A stretch of DNA of 64,000 bases from Diplonema japonicum (lineage: Eukaryota > Euglenozoa > Diplonemea > Diplonemida > Diplonemidae), in NCBI GenBank assembly GCA_964019335.1, contig OZ025722.1:124001-188000 (forward strand). Direction: 5' to 3'. The translations under genes and the position numbers were made by a program. The notes under the pieces were generated by a model. That model did not search any database, had not been told where the DNA came from, and was given only the letters and a program-made list of their open reading frames with translations. Of the stretch, positions 20,897 to 29,609 are shown in pieces; positions within the stretch are counted from its first letter, which is position 1; every line of letters starts with the position of its first letter.

Positions 20897-21376
20897 AAGA
20901 GAAAAAAAAAAAAGTGGCCCGTTTTTGAAACCAAAAATGGGTTTTTTGTATAAAAAAAAAAGAGAGAAATTAGGTTTTTTTTTATTTTATTTTTTTAGAT
21001 GTTTTCCCTTCCCCTCTCCTCTCCCCCCCCCCCCCCCCCCCCCCAGTTGTACTTTTTGAAATCGCTGTCTGTTGTTTTTTTTTATGTTCGCCTTTTCCTG
21101 CGCTCTTTTTCTTTCCCCCCCCCCCCCCCCCTGCGCAGTCACCTCTCATATCCATCCCCCTCCTCTCCCCCCTTCTTTCTTTGTTTCCTTGTTATTAATT
21201 TTTATTGGTTTTAAGTGGTCGAGGATTACCCCTTCCCATGTGACTCTGTCCAGCTTTAAATAAAAAAAGTGATATTTTGAGCGGCTGGACGACACTTTAC
21301 ACTTTTAGCTGGGCGGAGTCGCAGGGAAACATACTTCACAAAAAAAAAAAAAAATAAGGGGAGGGGGAAAAAAAAA
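20897..21376. other. Homopolymer spacer
   Basis: C-runs, T-runs and A-runs with no supported gene. A CGCAG at about 21321-21325 followed by an A/G-rich leader up to the ATG at 21377 is a candidate acceptor site. Confidence 0.55.
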
Positions 21377-21751
21377 ATGCACCAAGTGTATGTGTGTGCA
21401 GAACTTAACAAAAGAAAGTTGAACTTGGAGCTGATGTTCACTTGTGAGCCCAGCGCAGCGGAGTTCGTCTCTTATGTAGAGCGTGTCTTCCGCTATGAGC
21501 AGGGGCAGCACCAGGAGCTACAGGAGTGCGAACCTTTCAAGGTGCACCGAATTCACATCTTCGACAAGCCCCTAGGGGAATGGATGGAGTTGGTGACGAA
21601 CCGCTTCCCGGCCTTTACACAACTGTATGTTTTTCAACAGCAAGGCGGTGCGGCGCATCGGTGCGAGACCCAGCACGATATCCCGGTCCCACGGGCCTTG
21701 ACATTGAGCACAGAAATGCCAAGACGCCCCGAGATCGTGACTGGGAAGTGA
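21377..21751 (+). CDS. Stand-alone BILBO1-N-domain protein
   Basis: This 124-residue protein consists almost entirely of one BILBO1-type N-terminal domain: VYVCAELNKRKLNLEL, FVSYVERVF, VHRIHIFD, W.ELV, FTQLYVFQ and DIPVPRAL align with the landmarks in the neighbouring BILBO1. No EF-hand or coiled coil follows. A downstream exon is possible, because GTGATTCC at the stop codon and CTGCAG at 21831-21836 could be splice signals, but joining them gives only a few extra codons. It could compete with or cap BILBO1 assemblies; that is inference. Confidence 0.75.
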   Translation: MHQVYVCAELNKRKLNLELMFTCEPSAAEFVSYVERVFRYEQGQHQELQECEPFKVHRIHIFDKPLGEWMELVTNRFPAFTQLYVFQQQGGAAHRCETQHDIPVPRALTLSTEMPRRPEIVTGK

Positions 21752-22099
21752 TTCCTTCCCTCCCCCCCATCCAGGTTTGGTCGCTGCGTCAGCCGTTTCT
21801 GTTTGTTTCGTCTCTTTTTTTGTGTCTCCTGCAGGACTGACGACACGCCCCCACTTCGGCCTTCAGAGCCTCGATCTTCCCGTGCTTTACATATGTCGAG
21901 CTTGGCCCGCTGTGGCTCCTCTGATGCCTTCATTTGTGTTTTTTTTGTATGTTGATCTCGGCTGCTGAGCCCGCTCAGTTTTCAGCTGTTCAACGCCGAT
22001 TTTTTACCGCGGACCGTCGTCGGCGGCCTGTTGTGCTGCGGCAGCACGCACTGTTCTCCAGGAACCAAAAAAAAAAAAAAAAAAAAAAAAAAGAAACCC
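21752..22099. other. Intergenic region with acceptor-like sites
   Basis: Pyrimidine-rich tracts end in AG at 21835-21836 (TCCTGCAG) and 22062-22063 (TTCTCCAG). The latter is followed by an A-rich leader and the ATG at 22100, and it is the best trans-splice candidate for the next gene. No other coding signal. Confidence 0.5.
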
Positions 22100-22878
22100 A
22101 TGGTTGTCGTGACTAAAAAACAACGCGCTTCGTGCAAAAAGCCGAAAAATGACACACAGATGCACACCCTGCCCGACGGGAAGATCATGGTGTCGGCAAA
22201 AGATGGGATCTTGAAAAAATGCGCGGACGGGGACGAGGAAGGTGTGAGAGAGGAGCTGGCGACGATGGATCTGAGCAAAATAGTAGACAAGCACCGAAGC
22301 ACGGCCGTACACTGGGCAGCTGGAGGAGGCTCTCTGGGGGTGATCAAAATTTTAGTGAACGAGTACGGCGAAGACGTCCTACTGGACATCAACAAAGACG
22401 GGAGGAACGCCCTCCACTGGGCAGCAAGGAACGGGCAGATACTTGTCATGGAATACCTCCTCCAAATGGGTGCAGACATCGACCAGCCAACAAAAACAGG
22501 AAACACCGCACTTCACTGGGCCATCTGGGGGTCGCAGCTCCCTGCCTGTAAATGGTTGATCTCCCAGGGAGCTGACATCCATATCGAAAACGCAACTCAA
22601 TGTACCGCTATACACTGGGCAGCCGCACGGGGGTCAATCACTGTCTGTGAGTACCTCCATTCCATAGGGTCAGATTTCACTATTATCAACTCCGCGGGAC
22701 ACGGGGCGGTGACGAAGGCGGCGTGGGAAGGCCACACCGAGCTTGTTCTTTGGTTCCTTACGGAACTCGGCCTGTCCGAACAGTTGAAACTGAAGGACAT
22801 CCACGGATGCACGACATCACAACTAGCAAGGAAGAACGGCCATGTCGATTTGGCAGATATGCTAGAAAAAAACTACTG

Positions 22879-22879
<1 letters not shown>
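22100..22879 (+). CDS. Ankyrin-repeat protein (259 residues)
   Basis: A short basic N-terminus precedes six to seven ankyrin repeats (about residues 35-255). These carry repeated AVHWAA, ALHWAA, ALHWAI and AIHWAA cores and LL/LI..GADI helices. The last repeats (GHGAVTKAAWEGHTELV, then DIHGCTTSQLARKNGHVDLA) resemble a conserved small ankyrin protein found in many protists. No catalytic domain, membrane segment or signal peptide is present, so a protein-protein interaction role in cytosol or nucleus is all that can be said. The start ATG follows an A-run after a CTCCAG acceptor. An upstream in-frame extension would be mostly Lys. Confidence 0.85.
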
Positions 22880-22912
<33 letters not shown>

Positions 22913-22984
22913 TTTCCCCAAAAAAAATTTTTTTTCAGTTTGCAAAAAAAAAAAAAAAGAAAAAAAAAAAAAAAAAAAAAAAAA

Positions 22985-24475
22985 ATGGGGCGCATGACAA
23001 CAACAGAAGAGCGGAAAAAGAAGCGTCTCAGCATGGCATCTTCGGTGGGGTACGACGATGAGGAGGGCAAGCATATGGTAATCGAGGATCTGGACGATGA
23101 GGAAACCGAGGAGGCGCAAATTTTAATACCCGCCACAAAGGAAAAAACATGTCTTTCAGGCATCACACCGGACTGGTGGTCCGTCATAGTCGGCTGTGTC
23201 AACTTCACGGTAATGGTCCTGGTGTGTGTGGGTTATGACTATGACGACGAAAGCGCGGCGCACTGGCTGGCACCGCACCCTCAAAAATGGGACAACACGT
23301 CGATCACCGACGCCTTCACAACATACACCACGGGCGGGCTCCCCATTATGTACTGCTGCATGCTTTTCCCGACGATGGCTGCACTGTATTTCCAGAGAAA
23401 ACTGACGTTGAAATACGCGGGTTCATTCACAATCTGCTGGTTTATATCGCTACTCTGCTTGACCCTCGGCGCAAACAGCACTCTTAAAGACTACGGAATG
23501 TCATACGCGGTGACCTCTATATTAATCGGGTTCTCAATTACAAATATCGCAGGAAGATTCATCGACACGTCATACTTCAGCGAAGTCGCGAGCTTGGGAG
23601 AATGGTTCATCAAAATCTCGTTGGTAACACTCGCTGTGGAACTACGAATTATCAAGGAGTACGGCTTACCAGGCGTTCTTGTAGGATGGATTAAAAGCCC
23701 GATCAGCATCTGGGTGACATATCTCTTCGGAACAAAAGTAATCAAATGCGAGAATAAAAAACTCTGCTTGTTGATCGCCGTTGGGGTATCCTGGTGCGGT
23801 GCTTCTGCCATAACAGCGGTCGCACCTGTTATAGAAGCTGAACCGCATGACGTGACAGCAGCTATTGGAATAATATGTTTGTTTGTGTTTGGGTGGACAT
23901 TTGCGTTGCCTTACATGTGTAAGGGAGCCGACTTCAGTTCTGAGATGTCCGGTGCGTTCCTTGGAGCATCTGTGGATCAAACTGCAAATGTTGTCGTGTC
24001 AGCAGCAATTGTGTCGCAAGACGCGAAGGAGGTTGCAGCGACCGTCAAGATGATTTTAAACGCTTCTTTAGGCTTCATGTGTATCGGAGTAACACTTTCG
24101 TGGGTGCTGGACGGGTCTCAGAGCATCTCGATCTTCACATTATGGGAAAAATTTCCAAAATTCGTGGTTGGTTTCGCTGTGCTGTCCGCGGCCTTGTCGA
24201 TTCTCACGTCTTTTATTCTTACGGATCTTCAGGCGAAGGTGCTTCCTTCAAATGTCCAGTCGATTTCAAACTGGTGGGCGGCGTTGGGTTTTGTGTGTAT
24301 CGGGCTGAACACTAACATTTCGTTGTTGATGTCAAAAATCCCGAGGGGGCCCATTCTCTTGACGTATCTTGTGGGCGGGGTTTTCGATATCTGTATGTCA
24401 TTGCTTGCTGCATACGTGTTCTTTGATGTTTGGAAGTTTTCGAACCTCTCTGGTAGTGATCTGCCCGAACCTTGA
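22985..24475 (+). CDS. YeiH/UPF0324-family membrane transporter
   Basis: This 496-residue protein has a charged cytosolic N-terminus (about 55 residues) and about ten or eleven hydrophobic segments. The signature of the bacterial YeiH (UPF0324, putative sulfate exporter) family is clear near residues 265-370: GVSWCGASAITAVAPVIEA, then a membrane helix, then GAFLGASVDQTANVV and a VKM helix. The C-terminal half adds WWAALGFVCIGLNTN. Function in the family is poorly established; export of sulfate or related anions has been proposed from genetic context in bacteria. The loop containing Tyr/Asp repeats (VGYDYDDESAAHW) is unusual. The family is mainly prokaryotic, so lateral acquisition is possible. 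The start follows a long A-run. The gene has no introns. Confidence 0.85.
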   Translation: MGRMTTTEERKKKRLSMASSVGYDDEEGKHMVIEDLDDEETEEAQILIPATKEKTCLSGITPDWWSVIVGCVNFTVMVLVCVGYDYDDESAAHWLAPHPQKWDNTSITDAFTTYTTGGLPIMYCCMLFPTMAALYFQRKLTLKYAGSFTICWFISLLCLTLGANSTLKDYGMSYAVTSILIGFSITNIAGRFIDTSYFSEVASLGEWFIKISLVTLAVELRIIKEYGLPGVLVGWIKSPISIWVTYLFGTKVIKCENKKLCLLIAVGVSWCGASAITAVAPVIEAEPHDVTAAIGIICLFVFGWTFALPYMCKGADFSSEMSGAFLGASVDQTANVVVSAAIVSQDAKEVAATVKMILNASLGFMCIGVTLSWVLDGSQSISIFTLWEKFPKFVVGFAVLSAALSILTSFILTDLQAKVLPSNVQSISNWWAALGFVCIGLNTNISLLMSKIPRGPILLTYLVGGVFDICMSLLAAYVFFDVWKFSNLSGSDLPEP

Positions 24476-27009
24476 AAAAAAAAAAAAAGTTTTTTTTTCT
24501 TTTTTTAGCAGGGGGAGGGGAAGATATCATTTTTCGAATAGCACGGTGAATAGCTTCCCATTCAGAGTGATATTTCCCCTTTGTCCTCTCGTTTTTTTTG
24601 TTGTTGTTGTTGTTGTTGTTGTTGTTATTAGCTTTCCCTGCAGGGGGAAGAAGGAATATAAAAAAAATAAAATAAAAACAGCTCCCATGTATAAATAAGG
24701 GGGTGTTTTCCTTTGTTATACTTTGCAGCCGTGTCCTTTTTCACTTTTTTTTTTTTCTGGGAAAGGTCCTTTAAGGAGACAGTAAAAAAAAAGAGGAAAA
24801 AAAAAAAAAAAAAAAAAAAAAAACATACTTTCCTTCTTGATCCCCTTGAAGAGAAATCCCCCTCCCTCCCTTATCTTGTATATGTGAATGTGGCGACAGA
24901 AATGGGGGTTTTTAACCATGCTCCGGGTCAAGATGGTTTAAAAAAGGGAAAACCCTTCCCAAGAAATCCCCGGTGTTGTCCACCACTGTGTTTATATTCA
25001 ATATCTAGCCTGTTTTACAAAAGAGTGGAAATGAAGAAGAAAAAAAAAGAAAAAAAGAAAAAAACGAAAAATCAGCAAGTGCGCACTATTTCGTTACGGT
25101 TCCTTGTTGTGTCCATCCCCCAGAGAACAAAACCGTTCGGAAAAAAAAAAAAAAAAAAAAAAAAAAGCGAGTGTAGCCCTGGCCTGCCCTTAAATTCTCA
25201 AACTTTTGTACGCAACTTCCTTATATAGGAATTGCCGCCGGGAGGGAGCCTTATGCACCCCCCCCCCCCCCCCCCCTTCTTTGAATCTTTTCATTTTTTA
25301 TATTTTTATTCCCCCTCCCTTTTTTTTTCCTCTGAACTTCCTCTTTAAGTAGTAGAAATGATCAAAATCAAAAAAAGCTCCTTTTAGGCAAAAAAAAAAA
25401 CGCCTTTTTCTTTTTCTTCTTTTTCTTTTTTTTTCTAGCCGAGGTGGTGAAGTGCAGCGGTGGGCAGAGAAAGGACCATCTGTGTCGCGATTGAGCTTGA
25501 CAACAGAAGGCGAAAAGGAGGATCAAGCGGATCAAAAAGAAAGGATTGGTAGACACCCATAGTGAATCCCCCCCCCCCCCCCCCCCCCTCGAATATCTTT
25601 TTTATGCTAGGGCTGAAGTACATCATGCGATAACCTAAAAATATTGTACTCGTCATCCAAGAGTTTATGCTACTTTCTTTTTATTGAATGGGGGGGGGGG
25701 GGGGGAGAGGGCAGAGATTATTATTCCGACCTCAAAAAAATAAATAAATAAAATGTTCCGTGTACAACCTATGAAATTTATTTCGTATTTGGTGATTATA
25801 TAGTAATTTAATATTACGGGATATGAGCCATAATTCAATTCTAGTTGTCGTTGAAACACTCCTTCCCACCAAGACCCAAAATGGTCTCTCTCTCTCTCTC
25901 TTTTTTTTTTTTTTTTTTCCCTTTTCGAATCAATATCCTTCCTATACTATACTTTCTCAAGCTCACCTCGTTCTGTTTTTTTTTCTTCTTTTTTTTGAGA
26001 GAAAAAAAACTCATTTTTCCGTTCATCCTTCCCCCCCCCCCCCCCCCCTTCCCTGATGAGGGAGGCTTATATACAACAGAGAAAAAGAGAGAAAAAAAAT
26101 TAGTTTGATGATTCTTTTTTTTTGAAGGGCATCTGGTGATATGTAGATGCCGCCTTAACGCTGCAACTGACGCCGAGGCTCTATTGTTTCTGTTTTTTTG
26201 TTTTGTTTTGTTTTTTTTTGTTTTTTTTTTTTTGTTTCACCATGTCTTTTGGTCATGACATGCAGATATGGCAGACTGTCTGTCTTGTGTTATGAATGGG
26301 AGGCACTTCCTTTTCACAAACAGTCTGCTAGTGCAAAACAAATAAGTCACAGCAGTTTTTTTCTTCTTCTTTTCTTCTTGAAGACTTGCTCACTTTCGGC
26401 ACCTTGGGTCCCGACGTCCCCGAGACCACTTCTCCCCAAAAGCCATCCCGGTCTTACCTACCACGATTCCCGTGTGTAAAGTTTCTTGTCCCATCTCATT
26501 GCGACAGGCACCACCGCAGACAGCAGCCGCAGAACGGTGACGAGTAGTGTGAACTTCTTTATGAATAAAAGTTTTTTTTTTTTTTTTTTTTTTTTTAAAG
26601 TTCTTCCATTTTTGCTCTATTTTTTATGTCACCCACCCGCCACTCTGGAAGAAGAAAAAAAAAAAAGAAAAGAAAAAAAAAATGGATTTACACCCCCTTC
26701 TCCCTCCCTCCCAGAACAGGAAACAAGATTCCCTGGCCTTCGCACTCTGTGGCGTTTCAAGGTGAACAACCCAATTTCTCAAAATGATGGAAAAGCACAT
26801 TAGTCACTTTTGTCGAGATGTGAAAAAGGGTCCCTTTTCCCGGTTTCGTTGTTTCTTTTTATGTACAACCAGAAAAGGTTGCGAAAAAGAACAAAAAGAG
26901 AGAACTACAAGAAGAAAAAAAAGAAAAAAAAAAAACTTTATTTTCTAAAAATGATTGATTTTGTTGACCTTATGCAAACCTTGTGCCGAGCAAGAAAAAA
27001 ATAGCTTAT
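24476..27009. other. Gene-poor low-complexity region
   Basis: No supported gene over about 2.5 kb. It contains a GTT trinucleotide repeat at 24599-24626, long A- and T-runs, C-runs at 25259-25276 and 25567-25588, a G-run at 25690-25705 and a C-run at 26031-26048. Open frames on both strands are homopolymer-derived. Confidence 0.6.
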
Positions 27010-27138
27010 TTACTGCCAACAAGTAATGACTTTACCGTTACCTCGAGGTTCCGCATTTTACCGTCGAGGGCCTGCAGGGCCCGAGATGGTAAAATGCGGA
27101 ACCGAGAGGTCGGTAAAGCATTACTTGGCGGTAGGTAA
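27010..27138. repeat. Long palindrome (foldback)
   Basis: The arms 27010-27072 and 27077-27138 are imperfect reverse complements over about 60 nt around a GGGCCTGCAGGGCCC centre. The inner arm segment GGTTCCGCATTTTACC is perfect. There is no coding capacity. It abuts the inverted-repeat element that begins at about 27144. Confidence 0.85.
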
Positions 27139-27143
27139 GTGGT

Positions 27144-27727
27144 TTTATTTCACGACACTCTGAAATTACTTCACCACGAGGGGCACAACAGGGTGACAAG
27201 GGGTACAACAAGAGAGGGGTTACAAAGGTTACAATACAAGTTGTTTTTCCTCCTTTTGTTGACTAAGAGCTGCCACTGTCACCATCTCTAATCAGGCCTT
27301 CCCATACCTAGCGCGGCCGCTGGCTCCTTTTTTTCTGCTGCTTCGGTATTTTGAAGTCTTTTGGGGTGCTTGGGTAAGCTGACTAAGTTACCCTTACCCA
27401 CAGAAGAGTTACCCACAGAAACTGGGAACAAGGCCTAGCCAAAAGTGGGCAAATTGGGAGGAAAAAGTAGTCCAACTTGGAACTGAGCCGAGGCAAAAGT
27501 TGGCCAATTGAGCTGAGCCTGGGGGGAAATAGCAAACTGAGAGGAAAAAGTAGCCCCACTGGGAACCGAACCGAGGCAAAAATTGGCCTACCGAGGCATA
27601 TTATTTACCGGAAACCCCCTATTACTTCACGGAAAACAGGCCATAGTTTCACCGTGAAGTAATGAGATTTAGCGTGAAGTAATGGGCCCCCCAGTGCGTG
27701 AAGTAATTTCTGAAGAGTGAAATAAAA
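27144..27727. mobile_element. Non-autonomous terminal-inverted-repeat (MITE-like) element
   Basis: The left end (27144-27175, TTTATTTCACGACACTCTGA and on) is the reverse complement of the right end (27698-27727) with a few differences. The motif GTGAAGTAAT recurs near the right end at about 27653, 27673 and 27698, and in reverse complement at 27165-27175 and near 27628. Inside there is a tandem repeat with a period of about 82 bp (27459 and 27541, core GGAAAAAGTAG and GAGGCAAAA.TTGGCC). No transposase is encoded. The size (about 580 bp), ends and subterminal repeats fit a non-autonomous DNA transposon. Confidence 0.75.
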
Positions 27728-27735
27728 AAAAAATC

Positions 27736-27786
<51 letters not shown>

Positions 27787-28124
27787 TTACTCGTGCGAAA
27801 ACAAAAGCGACATGGGTCACGGAAAAAAAAAAAAAAAAGATTAAAAAAGATAGTTCCCTTTTTCCTCGCCCGTCTGCCCGGATTGGCCAGATAGAAGAAA
27901 GAAAAAAAAATAGTAAACAAACAAGGTGAAAATACCTTGAAGCGATACCGGGGTGACCGATCCCCCCCTTTTTTTTTCTAAAAAAAAAGGGAACACAAGC
28001 TGAAAGTCCAGCTTGAAATCTAAGAAGGATCATAAGATAACGCAACTTCTCTCCTTTCCCCCCCCCCTCTTTTTTGTCTCATCTCATCTCAAACACAGAA
28101 AAAAAGGGGGGAGGGGAAAAAAAA
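27728..28124. other. Spacer with a long T-run and probable acceptor
   Basis: It includes a T-run of about 48 at 27738-27785. Upstream of the next gene a C/T tract (28041-28090) ends in AACACAG (AG 28097-28098), followed by a purine-rich leader to the ATG at 28125. Confidence 0.55.
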
Positions 28125-29348
28125 ATGGTACTCAAGCGGCTAGCAGTACTGGGAATACCTGTAGGCGTAATATGCTTACTGTGCCTTCCGTTTTGGGTGC
28201 CTCTAGTGATTATATGCGGGGTATACTATAGCATAAAGTTCATCTGGTTGGTACTGTCCTGTGCACAGTGGGAAGTAGGAACGGTCATAAAGCTAGTTTC
28301 ACTATCTGTCCAAGAGCTCCTCTTCGCTGTCAGCCACCTGAAGGACGCGCTGTGGATTGTACTCGAGAGGAGGCGCGTAGTCACAAAACAGTACAGCACC
28401 TTCAAAGGACAAAAAATGCACATAGATATCTACACACCTCAGAACGCTTCAAAAACTGTAATCGTTTTCATCTATGGCGGCGCATGGTGCAGCGGCAACA
28501 AGGCTCTGTACACCCTATCGGCTAAGCAACTTTCCGAGGAGCTGAATAGTATCGTGGTAGTCCCTGATTATGCGTACTACCCTTGTGCTGGAATGACGGA
28601 GATGGCACACCAGATGTATTCTGTCTCTAGTTATGTAGAAGGGTGCTTTCAAGCACACGATATTTACTGGATGGGACATTCTGCTGGAGCACACATCGTC
28701 ACGTTGTTTTTTCTGAGAATGGCGCTGCAGGGGATCCGTGTGATCGAGTCCCCCCGGGAGGCATTGTACACAAAACCAAAACGGCTCTTCTCCGGTGTTG
28801 GTCCCGAAGCCGACCCGCTGCCCCTCCCGCCCCATCAGGTCCACTTCAACAAACTTGATTTTTCCAAGGTGAAGGGTCTGATTCTGTTAAGCGGTTGTTT
28901 CGACATCAGAAAACACCTGGAATGGGAACGAGCAAGGGGGGTACACATGTACTCTGGGATGAAGAATGCGGTATTCGGTCATTTCGAGGCGAACTCCCCA
29001 ACATGTTTGTTAGAGCATGCTTCGCGGCGATACGGGCCTCTTCGTGTTAGGACAGCGCTTTCTGATTTCCCGAAGGTGACGCTTATTCATGGATCGCAGG
29101 ATTTGACTGTGTCAGATGGGCAATCGGTTGTTCTTCATAACCTTCTCAAGTCATTCTCCGTCTCCTCCAGTCTTCAGCACAGGGTGCCTGTTGGGCATGT
29201 TGATATCATCACTGAACTTCACTGCAGTAGCCGTGACGCTACCGTTCTCCCTTTCCTCCGAACGGCTATGCACAGCGATGCCGATGGTGAGCGGGACACA
29301 CCCCGGGACGCCGGTTCGTCGACAGCGTCTTACAGGAGATCCCCGTGA
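28125..29348 (+). CDS. Alpha/beta hydrolase, isoprenylcysteine methylesterase-like
   Basis: This 407-residue protein has one or two hydrophobic N-terminal segments (residues about 5-45), so it is probably membrane-anchored. The hydrolase domain has an oxyanion-hole motif FIYGGAWCSGNK near residue 117, where Tyr replaces the His of the usual HGG. The nucleophile elbow GHSAG is near 184. An Asp in HGSQDLTV near 322 and a His in PVGHVDI near 358 complete the triad. The arrangement and the PDYAYYP motif resemble plant and protist prenylcysteine alpha-carboxyl methylesterases and kynurenine formamidase-like esterases. The former remove the methyl ester from prenylated proteins at the endoplasmic reticulum. 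Substrate is not determined by sequence. No introns are evident. Confidence 0.82.
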   Translation: MVLKRLAVLGIPVGVICLLCLPFWVPLVIICGVYYSIKFIWLVLSCAQWEVGTVIKLVSLSVQELLFAVSHLKDALWIVLERRRVVTKQYSTFKGQKMHIDIYTPQNASKTVIVFIYGGAWCSGNKALYTLSAKQLSEELNSIVVVPDYAYYPCAGMTEMAHQMYSVSSYVEGCFQAHDIYWMGHSAGAHIVTLFFLRMALQGIRVIESPREALYTKPKRLFSGVGPEADPLPLPPHQVHFNKLDFSKVKGLILLSGCFDIRKHLEWERARGVHMYSGMKNAVFGHFEANSPTCLLEHASRRYGPLRVRTALSDFPKVTLIHGSQDLTVSDGQSVVLHNLLKSFSVSSSLQHRVPVGHVDIITELHCSSRDATVLPFLRTAMHSDADGERDTPRDAGSSTASYRRSP

Positions 29349-29539
29349 AACAAAAAAAAAGAATGAAAAAAAAAAAGAAAGTTTTATAAATCTTCCCACA
29401 CACCCCCCCCACCCCCTCTTTTTTTCTTTTTATAAAAAAAAAAAAGAATTCTCATCCTTTACCACCAGGATACAGCGGAAACATTTTTTTTTTTTAAAAA
29501 AAAAGAAAAAGAGGGCGGCTTTTCCCCTACAGTGTCCGT

Positions 29540-29605
29540 TTCATTCTTCTTATTTTTTTTTTTTTTTTTAAATTTTTTTTATAGTGAGCTCGCACATTCT
29601 CACAG
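29540..29605 (+). promoter_or_regulatory. Pyrimidine tract and AG acceptor before the large ankyrin gene
   Basis: A T-rich tract and ATTCTCACAG (AG 29604-29605) lie only four bases before the ATG at 29610. If used for trans-splicing, the 5' UTR would be the spliced leader plus four bases. It supports starting this gene at 29610 rather than at upstream in-frame codons that encode a Phe-run. Confidence 0.5.
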
Positions 29606-29609
29606 GGGG

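Noticed and set aside
20798-21059. Long Lys/Pro-rich C-terminus of the BILBO1 homologue
   Set aside because: It derives from A-, T- and C-runs; a GT-AG intron at 20798-20862 gives a short, more ordinary C-terminus, although RNA evidence is lacking.
24713-25228. Open frame of 171 codons on the + strand
   Set aside because: It is made mostly of Lys-runs and Pro/Ser patches from homopolymers; no domain and no normal codon mix.
29532-29609. Upstream in-frame extension of the large ankyrin protein
   Set aside because: It encodes a Phe-run within the pyrimidine tract and lies before the CACAG acceptor; the first ankyrin repeat starts at ATG 29610.
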